From Streptomyces noursei ATCC 11455 (GTDB lineage Bacteria; Actinomycetota; Actinomycetes; Streptomycetales; Streptomycetaceae): a DNA stretch of 64,000 nt. Position numbers and translations under genes: made by a program. Numbering within the stretch: position 1 is the stretch's first letter; every line of letters begins with the position of its first letter. This document shows, piece after piece, positions 49,844-58,070 of the stretch. Under the pieces are notes generated by a model. That model was given only the letters and a program-made list of their open reading frames with translations. It searched no databases and was not told the origin of the DNA. The DNA is taken from positions 5,828,001 through 5,892,000 of the forward strand of contig NZ_CP011533.1 of assembly GCF_001704275.1 (NCBI RefSeq), given 5' to 3'.

Positions 49844-50350
49844 ATGACCGACCGCGAAGGGGCCCGCTGGAGGCGCGGGCGCACCGCCCTGCTGGCCTTT
49901 CTCGTGGTGACCGCGCTGGCGGCCGGCGGGGTGTGGTTCAGCCAGGCGTCGCAGCGCGCGTCCGCGGTGGACGCCGCCCCGAAGACCTCGGCCGTCCAGG
50001 ACGTGAAGTCGGACGGCCGGCCCACCGGCGGGCTCCCGGGCGTGCGCGACTGCGGGATCGGGGAGCCGGAGATCCGGCCCCAGGTGATCACGCTGACCTG
50101 CGCGGACGCCGGGATGGTGGCGACCGGGATCACCTGGGACCGCTACGACGCCGACGAGGCCGAGGGCCGTGGCGTGGTGCAGGTCGAGAAGACCGCGGCC
50201 GGGGTGGGCACGGACGCCGGGTACCGGGCGACGTTCCGGCTCTACGGTGCGAAGGAGGTCGACGGTGCACGGGCCTTCACGGGCCTGGAGGTGACCTACG
50301 AGGGTTCCACGCCGCTCGGCGACACGACGGAGATGTATAACCTCGCGTGA
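49844..50350 (+). CDS. Exported or membrane-anchored protein coupled to a histidine kinase
   Basis: The 168-residue protein has one N-terminal hydrophobic segment (about 13-33, ALLAFLVVTALAAGGVWF) after a basic stretch, so it is anchored or secreted. The outside part contains two cysteines (RDCGIGEPE and LTCADAG) and strand-like sequence (GYRATFRLYGAKEV). The ATG at 49844 has a GGGAGGAG ribosome binding site; GTG at 49841 is an alternative. Its stop overlaps the start of the histidine kinase gene. A role as a sensor accessory protein is a guess from that coupling. Confidence 0.75.
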   Translation: MTDREGARWRRGRTALLAFLVVTALAAGGVWFSQASQRASAVDAAPKTSAVQDVKSDGRPTGGLPGVRDCGIGEPEIRPQVITLTCADAGMVATGITWDRYDADEAEGRGVVQVEKTAAGVGTDAGYRATFRLYGAKEVDGARAFTGLEVTYEGSTPLGDTTEMYNLA

Positions 50351-51627
50351 TGGGCATTCGAGGCCGGATCGCCCTGGCCATTTCGGGTATGACGGCGCTT
50401 GCGGTGGTGGTGCTCGGCTTCGCCGTGCACCACATTGCCGACGCCGAGAGGGAGCGGTCGGCCCGGGCGTATCAGGATGAGCGGCTGAGTTCGGCGCTGC
50501 AGATCTATGAGCGGGACGGCACGTTGGCGCTGGGCGCCCAGCTGGACGACGCGACGTTGCCGCGGCCGCTGCGGGCGGCGGTGTTCCACAACCGCTCGGG
50601 GACGTATCTCAGCGGCGGCGACGACCCGCGGGTGTGGGCGGCGACCGGGGTCGGCGGGGAGGGCGACCGGCCGACGCGTTCGCTGTCGGTGTCGGCGGCG
50701 TATCCGGAGGACGATCCGGCGCAGGTGGCGCTGGACCGGGCGCTGCTGATCGCGGGGTGCGGCACGGTCGTGCTGATGGCGGTGGTGTCGTGGTTCGTGT
50801 CGCAGCGGCTGTCGCGGCGGCTGCGGCTGAGCGCGGCGGCGGCGCGGCGGATCGCGGCGGGGGAGCCGCCGGACGCGGACGCGCTGGCCAGCAACGGCCG
50901 GGACGAGGTGGCCGAGTTGGGCCGCAGCGTGCACCACATGGCGATGTCGTTGGCGGCGCGGGTGGAGGCGGAGCGGGAGTTCACCGCGGACGTGGCGCAC
51001 GAGCTGCGCACGCCGGTGGCGGGGCTGGTGGCGGCGGCGGAGCTGTTGCCGGAGCCGCGGGCGGTGGAGCTGGTGCGGGACCGGGCGCAGGCGATGCGGC
51101 GGCTGGTGGAGGACCTGCTGGAGGTCTCGCGGTTGGACGCGGGGGTGGAGCGGGCCGATCTGGACGCCTGTGAGTTGCCGTCGCTGGTGCGCGGGATCGT
51201 GCAGCGGGCGGCGCGGCAGCGCGGGGTGGACGACCTCGCGGTGTCGGTGACGGTCGAGGGCGAGCCGGTGATCGTGGAGACGGACCGGCGGCGGGTGGAG
51301 CGGGTCCTGGTGAACCTGCTGGCGAACGCGGCCAAGCACGGCGAGCCGCCGATCGAGGTGGTGGTGGCCGGATCGCGGATCGTGGTGCGGGACCACGGGC
51401 CGGGGTATCCGGCGGAGCTGTGCGCGGAGGGGCCGCGGCGGTTCCGTACGGCGGCGCCGGAGCGCGGTACGGGGCACGGGCTGGGGTTGACGATCGCGGC
51501 CGGGCAGGCCGAGGTGCTGGGGGCGCGGCTGGAGTTCGGCGCCGCCGAGGGGGGCGGCGCCGAGGCGGTGTTGGAGCTGCCGGACCGGACCGTGGTGACG
51601 GTCCCGGAGGCGGTGCCGGCGCCGTAG
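50347..51627 (+). CDS. Sensor histidine kinase (orphan, no adjacent response regulator)
   Basis: The 426-residue membrane kinase has helices at about 7-28 and 132-152 enclosing an extracytoplasmic sensor of about 100 residues. A HAMP-like region follows (to about 205). The dimerisation/phosphoacceptor domain has His218 in FTADVAHELRTPVAG. The ATPase domain shows NLLANAAKHG, VRDHGPGYP and GTGHGLGLTIA. The GTG at 50347 overlaps the stop of the exported-protein gene, and an ATG at 50350 follows directly. No response regulator gene lies on either side, which is unusual for this class. Confidence 0.9.
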   Translation: MMGIRGRIALAISGMTALAVVVLGFAVHHIADAERERSARAYQDERLSSALQIYERDGTLALGAQLDDATLPRPLRAAVFHNRSGTYLSGGDDPRVWAATGVGGEGDRPTRSLSVSAAYPEDDPAQVALDRALLIAGCGTVVLMAVVSWFVSQRLSRRLRLSAAAARRIAAGEPPDADALASNGRDEVAELGRSVHHMAMSLAARVEAEREFTADVAHELRTPVAGLVAAAELLPEPRAVELVRDRAQAMRRLVEDLLEVSRLDAGVERADLDACELPSLVRGIVQRAARQRGVDDLAVSVTVEGEPVIVETDRRRVERVLVNLLANAAKHGEPPIEVVVAGSRIVVRDHGPGYPAELCAEGPRRFRTAAPERGTGHGLGLTIAAGQAEVLGARLEFGAAEGGGAEAVLELPDRTVVTVPEAVPAP

Positions 51628-51702
51628 CCGGTGGCCGCCGCGACCGGGCCGGCGGCGGTGCGGCGGCGTTGCCGCCGTGCGGTGTGCCGGCCCGGGTCCC
51701 GG

Positions 51703-52170
51703 TTACAGCCCCAGATCCTTGATGATCTTGGCGACGTGGCCGGTGGCCTTGACGTTGTACAGCGCGCGCTCGACCTTGCCGTCCTCGTCGACGACGACGG
51801 TGGAGCGGATCACGCCGGTGACCGTCTTGCCGTAGAGCTTCTTCTCGCCGAAGGCGCCGTAGGAGGTGAGCACCTCCTTGTCCGGGTCGCCGAGCAGGGT
51901 GACCTTGAGGTCCTCCTTCTCGCGGAACTTCGCGAGCTTCTCCGGCTTGTCGGGGGAGATGCCGATGACGTCGTAGCCGTGGCCGGCGAGGAAGTCGAGG
52001 TTGTCGGTGAAGTCGCACGCCTGCTTGGTGCAGCCGGGGGTCAGCGCGGCCGGGTAGAAGTAGACGATGACCTTGCGCCCCTTGTGGTCGGCGAGCGAGA
52101 CCTGCTTGCCGTCGGCGTCGGGGAGCGTGAAGGCGGGCGCGGTGTCGCCGGGCTGGAGTCGCTCGCTCAT
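51703..52170 (-). CDS. bcp: Thioredoxin-dependent thiol peroxidase (Bcp/PrxQ)
   Basis: This 155-residue atypical two-cysteine peroxiredoxin reduces peroxides with thioredoxin. Peroxidatic Cys47 and resolving Cys52 lie in LTPGCTKQACDF, the PrxQ spacing. Other family segments are GDTAPAFTLPDADGK and VIVYFYPAALTPG. The ATG at 52170 has a GGAGACGG-type ribosome binding site. It is convergent with the histidine kinase gene. Confidence 0.94.
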   Translation of the reverse strand: MSERLQPGDTAPAFTLPDADGKQVSLADHKGRKVIVYFYPAALTPGCTKQACDFTDNLDFLAGHGYDVIGISPDKPEKLAKFREKEDLKVTLLGDPDKEVLTSYGAFGEKKLYGKTVTGVIRSTVVVDEDGKVERALYNVKATGHVAKIIKDLGL

Positions 52171-52432
52171 GGTGGGTCTCCGTCTCCTTGCGGTGGGTGC
52201 TGCGGATGGGTCGGTGGTACGCCCCGACATTAGGCCCTGTCGGCGCGCCGGAACGGCGTCGGGGGCGCCGGGGCGGCGCGAAACGGGGGTGCTGTGGGGC
52301 GCCCGCGGGTGGGAGCTGACAGACTGTCCTTCACGAATCGGCACATGATCGGGTGGCCGGTTCCGCACGGGGCAGATCCGGAACGTGTCCGGCCCCTTGT
52401 ACGCATCGGCACGAGATGACGGAGGCGGCGCG

Positions 52433-52753
52433 GTGTCGGAAGCCAGGACCCCTGCGCAGATCGAGGCGGACATCGTCCGCAGGCGGCAGGATCTCGCCGT
52501 GACGCTCGACGAGATCGGCGTCCGGCTCCATCCCAAGACGATCATGGACGAGGCGAAGGCGAAGGCGTCGGCGGCCGTGGACCGCACGGCGGGTCGGGCC
52601 TACGTGGCCGTCAACCGCCTGGTCTCGGACGTACGCGGTCAGCTGGTGTCCGAGGACGGGGCGCCGCGGCTGGAGCGCATCATTCCGGTGGCCATGATCG
52701 GCGTGGCCGTGGTGGGCCTGCTCGCGCTGGGCTCCAAGAAGCGCCACAAGTAG
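52433..52753 (+). CDS. DUF3618 membrane protein
   Basis: The 106-residue protein has the DUF3618 start (TPAQIEADIVRRRQDLAVTLDEI) followed by an amphipathic helical region and one C-terminal membrane segment (IIPVAMIGVAVVGLLAL). It ends with the basic KKRHK. DUF3618 proteins are thought to be membrane-associated, role unknown. The GTG at 52433 has a GGAGGCGG ribosome binding site. An unrelated open frame of Bcp lies on the other strand upstream. Confidence 0.82.
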   Translation: MSEARTPAQIEADIVRRRQDLAVTLDEIGVRLHPKTIMDEAKAKASAAVDRTAGRAYVAVNRLVSDVRGQLVSEDGAPRLERIIPVAMIGVAVVGLLALGSKKRHK

Positions 52754-52843
52754 CGTCCCGCGGGGGCGTCGGGCGGGGCCTCGGGTCCCTCGGATCCGGC
52801 CCGCGGTGCATGATCGTCGCCGTCGGGCAGGTACGGTCATGCC

Positions 52844-53194
52844 GTGAGCCCGAATAACACCAAGGACACCCACGACAAGCTGCCGATCCGGATGCTGCAC
52901 GACCGCGTGCTGGTCCGGACGGACATCCCCGAGGGCGAGCGGCGCTCGTCCGGGGGCATCGTCATTCCCGCGACCGCGGCGGTCGGACGCCGCCTGGCCT
53001 GGGCCGAGGTCGTCGCGGTGGGGCAGAACGTACGGACCGTCGAGGTGGGCGACCGGGTGCTGTACGACCCCGAGGACCGGGCCGAGGTCGAGGTGCGCGG
53101 GGTGGCGTACGTGTTGATGCGCGAGCGCGATCTGCACGCGGTGGCCGCGGAGCGCCTGGAGGGCGCGGAGGACTCGACCGGCCTGTACCTGTAG
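52844..53194 (+). CDS. GroES-like (co-chaperonin family) protein
   Basis: The 116-residue protein has the GroES fold motif LPIRMLHDRVLVRTDIPEGERRSSGGI and the later strand region VGDRVLYDPEDRAEVEVRG. A GroES dome-loop (mobile loop) is less clear than in true GroES. No groEL lies in the window. Such extra GroES-like genes are common in Streptomyces; whether it partners GroEL is unknown. GTG at 52844 follows a short spacer after the DUF3618 gene. Confidence 0.8.
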   Translation: MSPNNTKDTHDKLPIRMLHDRVLVRTDIPEGERRSSGGIVIPATAAVGRRLAWAEVVAVGQNVRTVEVGDRVLYDPEDRAEVEVRGVAYVLMRERDLHAVAAERLEGAEDSTGLYL

Positions 53195-53281
53195 CGCCGT
53201 ATCCGTGCCGGAGGGGCTCCCTCACGGGTGGTGATCCGCGTCACCACCTGCGGGGGAGCCCTTTGCTAGCCTCGGTGGCAA

Positions 53282-53322
53282 CCCGACGAGACGCGCCGTA
53301 CCGGGTCAGGACAAGACGACGC
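53282..53322 (+). ncRNA. Guanidine-III riboswitch (ykkC-III)
   Basis: The 41-base segment matches the guanidine-III class closely. It has CGACGAG, CGCCGTACC, then GGTCAGGACAAGACG, which are the conserved ligand-binding and pseudoknot strands. The outer helix pairs CCCG (53282-53285) with CGGG (53301/53302-53305), a compensatory variant of the CCGG pairing in known examples. One pair in the second stem is C-A. It lies 34 bases before the gdx start, so guanidinium should switch on the exporter. Confidence 0.9.
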
Positions 53323-53356
53323 ACCCCTGTTGAAGTCCTTTCACGGAGGTGCCGTC

Positions 53357-53677
53357 ATGGCATGGATCCTGCTCGTCGTCGCCGGCCTGCTGGAGGTCGG
53401 CTGGTCGATCGGCATGAAGTTCACCGACGGATTCACCCGGCTGTGGCCCAGTGTCGCCACCGGCGCGGGCATCGTCGTCAGCATGGTGCTGCTCTCCTAC
53501 GCGGCCCGGACCCTGCCCATCGGCACCGCCTACGGCGTCTGGGTCGGCATCGGCGCGGCCGGCGCGGCGGTGGTCGGGATGCTGGTGCTCGGCGAGCCCG
53601 CGACCGCCGCCCGGATCTTCTTCATCTGTCTGCTGTTGGTCGCCGTCGTCGGCCTGAAGGCGACGTCCGGCCACTGA
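53357..53677 (+). CDS. gdx: Guanidinium exporter Gdx (SMR family)
   Basis: The 106-residue protein has four transmembrane helices and the SMR fold with Glu in LLEVGWSIGMKFTDGFTRLWPS. That sequence is typical of the Gdx (SugE) subtype rather than EmrE-like multidrug exporters. It is under a guanidine-III riboswitch, which supports export of guanidinium by proton exchange. The ATG at 53357 follows GGAGGTG at 53345-53351. It is convergent with the penicillin-binding protein gene, 30 bases apart. Confidence 0.93.
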   Translation: MAWILLVVAGLLEVGWSIGMKFTDGFTRLWPSVATGAGIVVSMVLLSYAARTLPIGTAYGVWVGIGAAGAAVVGMLVLGEPATAARIFFICLLLVAVVGLKATSGH

Positions 53678-53707
53678 GGTTCACCGGCCGGCCCCGCTCG
53701 CCGGCGG

Positions 53708-55990
53708 TTAGCCGCCGGTCCACCGCTGCGCGTAGTCGTCGGCGTCCGGTGGGCCCACGGTCGGGAACTCCTCGGTGGGCTCGGCGGTGGTCGGCACCTC
53801 GGTGGGGGTCGGCGGGAGGGTCGGTCGGCCGGTCGGGCCGGTGGGGGCGCCGGTGCCGGTCGGCGCCCCGCTGCCGGTGGGCGTGGCGCTGTCGGTCGGG
53901 CCGGTGCTCGGGGAGGCCGAATCGCTCGCCGACTCCGAGTCGTCGGCGGACGGCACGGCGGACGGGCTCGGCTCGGCGCCGTCCTGGAGCCGGAGGTCGA
54001 AGTCGCGGGCGGGGCGGCCGGCCAGCGCCGCCGCGGTGTAGTCGGCCCAGATCTGGGCGGGGAAGTCGCCGCCGTTGAGGCGGTCCCGCCCGGCGACTCC
54101 GTAGAGCGGTTCCTGGACGGCGGTCTCCGGGTGCTGGCCCAGGACGGCGACGACGGTGGCCAGGTCGGGGGTGTAGCCGGCGAACCAGGCGGCCTTGTCC
54201 TGCTCCGCGGTGCCGGTCTTGCCGGCCGCCGGGCGTCCGGCGGCCTGCGCGGCGGTGCCGGTGCCGCCCTCGACGACGCTGCGCAGCATCTGGGTGGTGG
54301 TGTCGGCGGCGGCCCGCTCGACGGCGGCGGTCTCCTCGCGCTCCGGCAGGTCGATGGCCTCGCCGGCCTTGGTGACGTGGTCGATCAGGGTGTACGGGCG
54401 CTGCCGGCCGTGGTGCGCCAGGGTCGCGTAGACCTGGGTCATGTCCAGCACGCTGGGCGTCGCGGTGCCCAGGGAGATGGCGCCCTGGGAGGTGGCGAGG
54501 CTGGGGGTGTCGGCGGGGATGCCGAGGGCCACCGCGGTCTTGCGGACGGTGTCCGGGCCGACGTCGATGCCCATCTGCGCGTAGACCGCGTTGACGGACT
54601 TGTCGGTGGCCTCGGTGACGGTGATCGGGCCGTAGGAGCGGTCGTCCTCGTTGCCGGGGGCGAAGCCGGTGGGGTGGCCGTGGCTGACGGTCATCCGCTT
54701 GTTGGTGCCGTCGTAGACGGTGTTGGGGGTGATCGGGGAGCCGTCCTGGGTGACGGACTCGTTCTGGACGGCGGAGGCGAAGACGAGCGGCTTGAAGGTG
54801 GAGCCGACCTGGTAGTCGCGGCGGGTGGCGCTGTTGACGAACTGCTTGGCGTAGTCGATGCCGCCGTAGAGGGCGACGACCCGGCCGGTGGCGGGGTCGA
54901 TGGAGGCGCCGCCGGCCCGGACGTAGCCGTCCACCGTGCGGTGGCCGTCGAGTTGGTCCATCAGCCGGGTGCGGACGGCCTTGACGAAGGCGTTCTGCCG
55001 CTTGTGGTCGATGGTGGTGGTGATGCGGTAGCCACCGGCCCGCAGGGTGCCGTCGTCGAGGATGTCGTGGCCGGTGAGGTAGTCCCGGACCGCTTCGACG
55101 AGGTAGCCGCGCTGGCCGGAGAGGCCGGCGGAGGCGGGGGCCCGGGTGAGGGCGGGGAAGGCCATCGCGGTGCGTTCGGCGCGGCCGAGCCACTTCTGCT
55201 TGACCATGCCGTCCAGGACGTAGTTCCAACGGGCCACGGCGCGCGGTCGGTTCTCGGGGTGGGCGGTGATGTCGTAGGCGCTGGGGGCGTTGAGGAGGGC
55301 GGCGAGGTAGGCGCCCTCGGCGGTGGTGAGCGCGCCGACGTCCTTGCCGTAGTACGCCCGGGCGGCGGCCTGGATGCCGTAGGCGTTGCGGCCGTAGTAG
55401 CTGGTGTTGAGGTAGCCCTGGAGGATCTCGTCCTTGCTCTCCTCGCGGTCCAGCTTGATGGCGATGAAGAACTCCTTGGCCTTGCGGGTGAGGGTCTGTT
55501 CCTGGCCGAGGTAGTAGTTCTTGACGTACTGCTGGGTGATGGTGGAGCCGGACTGCTTCCCCTTGCCTGTAACGGTGTTCCAGGCGGCGCGCAGCATCGC
55601 GGCCGGGTCGACCGCGGACTCCGAGTAGAAGTCCCGGTCCTCGGCGGCCAGTACGGCCCGCTGGACGGTCCTGGGCACCTGGCCGAGCGGGACGTTCTCG
55701 CGGTTCACGTCGCCGTCGCGGGCCAGTTCCGTACCGTCGGAGTAGAGGTAGACGTTGCTCTGCGCCTTCGCGGCGCTGTTGGCGGGCGGGATGCCGACGA
55801 GGAGGTAGCCGGCGGTCAGCCCGCCCACGATCAGCAGCAGGAAGAGCAGCACGCCCCCCACCACCACCCGCCAGGTCGGCACGAGCCGGCGCCAGCCCGT
55901 GCGCCGGGGGCGGTCGGCGGCTGCCTCGCCGGTCTCGCCGGTCTCGCCGTGCTCGCTGCCCGTGCCGTCGTGCCGCGCGTCGTCGCTCAT
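53708..55990 (-). CDS. Class A penicillin-binding protein (transglycosylase/transpeptidase)
   Basis: This 760-residue cell-wall synthase polymerises and cross-links peptidoglycan outside the membrane. A cytoplasmic tail (1-40) and one anchor (about 41-66) lead to the GT51 domain with catalytic Glu117 (AAEDRDFYSE) and GSTITQQYVKN. The transpeptidase domain has STFK (Ser397), SVN and KTGTAEQ. The last 90 or so residues are a Ser/Thr/Pro/Gly-rich tail with PTGTGAPTGPTG repeats, typical of actinobacteria. The ATG at 55990 gives a normal start. A divergent ABC exporter operon begins 381 bases away. Confidence 0.95.
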   Translation of the reverse strand: MSDDARHDGTGSEHGETGETGEAAADRPRRTGWRRLVPTWRVVVGGVLLFLLLIVGGLTAGYLLVGIPPANSAAKAQSNVYLYSDGTELARDGDVNRENVPLGQVPRTVQRAVLAAEDRDFYSESAVDPAAMLRAAWNTVTGKGKQSGSTITQQYVKNYYLGQEQTLTRKAKEFFIAIKLDREESKDEILQGYLNTSYYGRNAYGIQAAARAYYGKDVGALTTAEGAYLAALLNAPSAYDITAHPENRPRAVARWNYVLDGMVKQKWLGRAERTAMAFPALTRAPASAGLSGQRGYLVEAVRDYLTGHDILDDGTLRAGGYRITTTIDHKRQNAFVKAVRTRLMDQLDGHRTVDGYVRAGGASIDPATGRVVALYGGIDYAKQFVNSATRRDYQVGSTFKPLVFASAVQNESVTQDGSPITPNTVYDGTNKRMTVSHGHPTGFAPGNEDDRSYGPITVTEATDKSVNAVYAQMGIDVGPDTVRKTAVALGIPADTPSLATSQGAISLGTATPSVLDMTQVYATLAHHGRQRPYTLIDHVTKAGEAIDLPEREETAAVERAAADTTTQMLRSVVEGGTGTAAQAAGRPAAGKTGTAEQDKAAWFAGYTPDLATVVAVLGQHPETAVQEPLYGVAGRDRLNGGDFPAQIWADYTAAALAGRPARDFDLRLQDGAEPSPSAVPSADDSESASDSASPSTGPTDSATPTGSGAPTGTGAPTGPTGRPTLPPTPTEVPTTAEPTEEFPTVGPPDADDYAQRWTGG

Positions 55991-56371
55991 GTCTGTGTGA
56001 CTCCTCGGCCACCGCCGGAGGTTGTACCGCGGCGGAGCGGTGTCGTGTCAGGACCGGTGGGGTGTCGGGACCGGCGTCGTACCGGGGTGCGGCCGTTCCG
56101 GTGCGGTTGCGGATGCCGTGCGGTGTGCGGTGGTCCATGCGCTATGCCGGAAAAGGCAACTGACGCCCGGTAGGCAACTTTCGCATCATGTGTCCCGGTC
56201 GCCAGGGGTGGCGCGCACCCGCGTCCGCCCGGTGACAGGCCGAATGGCGCCCTCGCCTCACCCGAACGAGTGATAAATCGATGGTGCCCGCCGCGGGCGC
56301 ACCTTAGGCTCCGGTGCTTTCCCGCCCGCACGCCCCCGGACGGGACCGACCAAGAGCGCGGGGAGCACGGC
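55991..56371. other. Intergenic region between the penicillin-binding protein and the ABC-2 exporter
   Basis: About 380 bases with no supported gene. It must hold the divergent promoters. A ribosome binding site GGGGAG at 56358-56363 serves the GTG at 56372. No operator-like palindrome was seen. Confidence 0.45.
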
Positions 56372-57166
56372 GTGTTGTACATGGCGGTGGCGGCCGGCAG
56401 CTTCCGGCGGTACGCCACCTATCGCGCCGCCACCGCCGCGGGCATCGTCACCAACACCGTCTTCGGCTTCATCATCGCCTACGCCTACCTCGCCCTGTGG
56501 GACCAGCGGCCGCACCTGGGCGGCTACGGCCCGGCGCAGGCGCTGACCTTCGTCTGGGCCGGCCAGGCGCTGCTGGCCGTCGCCATGATCGCCACCGGCG
56601 GCCTGTCCGAACTCCAGGAGCGGATCCGCAGCGGCGACGTCGCGGTGGACCTCTACCGGCCCGCCGACCTCCAGCTGTGGTGGCTCGCCGCGGATCTGGG
56701 CCGGGCCGGCATCCAGCTGTTCGGGCGCGGCGTGGCACCGATGGCGGTGGGCGCCCTGGCCTTCCCGCTGGCACTTCCCGGCGACCCGCTGACCTGGGGC
56801 TGGTTCCTGCTGTCGGCGCTGCTGGGCGTGGTGGTCAGCTTCGCGCTGCGCTACCTCGTCGCGCTGTCGACGTTCTGGCTGCTGGACAGCTCGGGACTGG
56901 CCATGATCAGCGGCCTGTCCGGCATGTTCTTCTCCGGGATGGTGCTGCCGCTGCGGGTCTTCCCCGACGGGCTGTCCGACGTCGCCCAACTGCTGCCGTG
57001 GGCGGCGCTCCTGCAGGTGCCGGCCGACGTCCTGATCGGCGCGCGGACCGGCGGGGCGCTGCTGCGCGGGCTGGCGTTCCAGGCGGCCTGGGCGGCGGCG
57101 CTGCTGGCGCTGGGACGGCTGCTGCAGTCCGCCGCCACCCGCAAGGTGGTGGTCCACGGTGGCTAG
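56372..57166 (+). CDS. ABC-2 family exporter, first permease
   Basis: The 264-residue membrane protein has about six helices in the ABC-2 membrane-6 (formerly DUF990) arrangement: FRRYATYRAATAAGIVTNTVFGFIIA at the start and a charged coupling region (IRSGDVAVDLYRPADLQLWW). Its partner permease and ATPase follow, so it is half of an exporter with unknown substrate. The GTG at 56372 has a GGGGAG ribosome binding site; an ATG at 56381 is possible. The stop overlaps the next gene by eight bases. Confidence 0.85.
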   Translation: MLYMAVAAGSFRRYATYRAATAAGIVTNTVFGFIIAYAYLALWDQRPHLGGYGPAQALTFVWAGQALLAVAMIATGGLSELQERIRSGDVAVDLYRPADLQLWWLAADLGRAGIQLFGRGVAPMAVGALAFPLALPGDPLTWGWFLLSALLGVVVSFALRYLVALSTFWLLDSSGLAMISGLSGMFFSGMVLPLRVFPDGLSDVAQLLPWAALLQVPADVLIGARTGGALLRGLAFQAAWAAALLALGRLLQSAATRKVVVHGG

Positions 57167-58004
57167 GTCCGACGGGGCGGCGGACGGCCGGCTGCGGATC
57201 CTGGGGGACGGGGTCCGCGCCTACGGCCTGATCGCCTGGATGTGGGTGCGCTCCACGCTCGCCTACCGGACGTCGTTCGTCCTGATGACGTTCGGCAACT
57301 TCGCCTCCAGCGCACTGGACTTCGTCGCGCTGCTGCTGATGTTCTCCCGCGTCCACGCGCTCGGCGGCTTCGCCCTCCCCGAGGTCGCCTTCCTCTACGG
57401 CACCTGCAGCCTCTCGCTGGGCCTGGCGGACCTGGCGGTCGGCAACGCCGAGCGGCTCGGCGCCCGGATCCGCGACGGCACCCTCGACACCCTGCTGCTG
57501 CGCCCCGCACCGGTCTACGCCCAGATCGCCGCGGACCGGTTCGCGCTGCGCCGCCTGGGCCGCACCTCCCAGGGGCTGCTGGTGCTGCTCTGGTCGACCG
57601 GCCGGATCGAGGTGGACTGGACGCCCGGCCGGATCCTGATGGTGCCGCTGACGGTGGTGTGCGGCGCGGTGATCTTCGGCGCGGTCTTCACCGCCGGGGC
57701 GGCCTTCCAGTTCTGGGCGCAGGACGCCGCCGAGCTGCAGAACTCCCTCACCTACGGCGGCAACGCGCTGCTCCAGTACCCGCCGACGGTGTTCGCCCGC
57801 GACCTGGTCCGCGGGGTCACCTTCATCGTCCCGCTGGCCTTCGTCAACTGGCTGCCCGCACTGTGGCTGCTGGGCCGCCCCTACCCGCTCGGGCTGCCGC
57901 CCTGGACCGCCTTCCTGGGGCCCGCCGTGGCCGCCCTGATGGTCGCCGGCGCGGCGCTGGCCTGGCGGTGCGGCGTCCGCGCCTACCGCAGCACCGGCAG
58001 CTGA
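57159..58004 (+). CDS. ABC-2 family exporter, second permease
   Basis: The 281-residue protein is the second half of the membrane channel, with about six helices. The typical elements are LIAWMWVRSTLAYRTSFVLMTFGN at the start and RIRDGTLDTLLLRPAPVYAQ, the counterpart of the coupling segment in the first permease. The GTG at 57159 lies within the first permease gene's end (8-base overlap), so the two are coupled. A 66-base spacer separates it from the ATPase gene. Confidence 0.87.
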   Translation: MARSDGAADGRLRILGDGVRAYGLIAWMWVRSTLAYRTSFVLMTFGNFASSALDFVALLLMFSRVHALGGFALPEVAFLYGTCSLSLGLADLAVGNAERLGARIRDGTLDTLLLRPAPVYAQIAADRFALRRLGRTSQGLLVLLWSTGRIEVDWTPGRILMVPLTVVCGAVIFGAVFTAGAAFQFWAQDAAELQNSLTYGGNALLQYPPTVFARDLVRGVTFIVPLAFVNWLPALWLLGRPYPLGLPPWTAFLGPAVAALMVAGAALAWRCGVRAYRSTGS

Positions 58005-58070
58005 CATCGGAACACCACATGTCGGACGCCGAACACAGGATCAACGAAGCGCAGGGGAAAGGGAGTTGTC

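Noticed and set aside
49656..49844. Small open frame with a fair ribosome binding site before the exported-protein gene
   Set aside because: The translation becomes Arg/Gly-rich without domain or signal and overlaps the start of the next gene.
53357..53677. SMR gene as a quaternary ammonium efflux pump
   Set aside because: The riboswitch and the Gdx-type sequence support guanidinium export.
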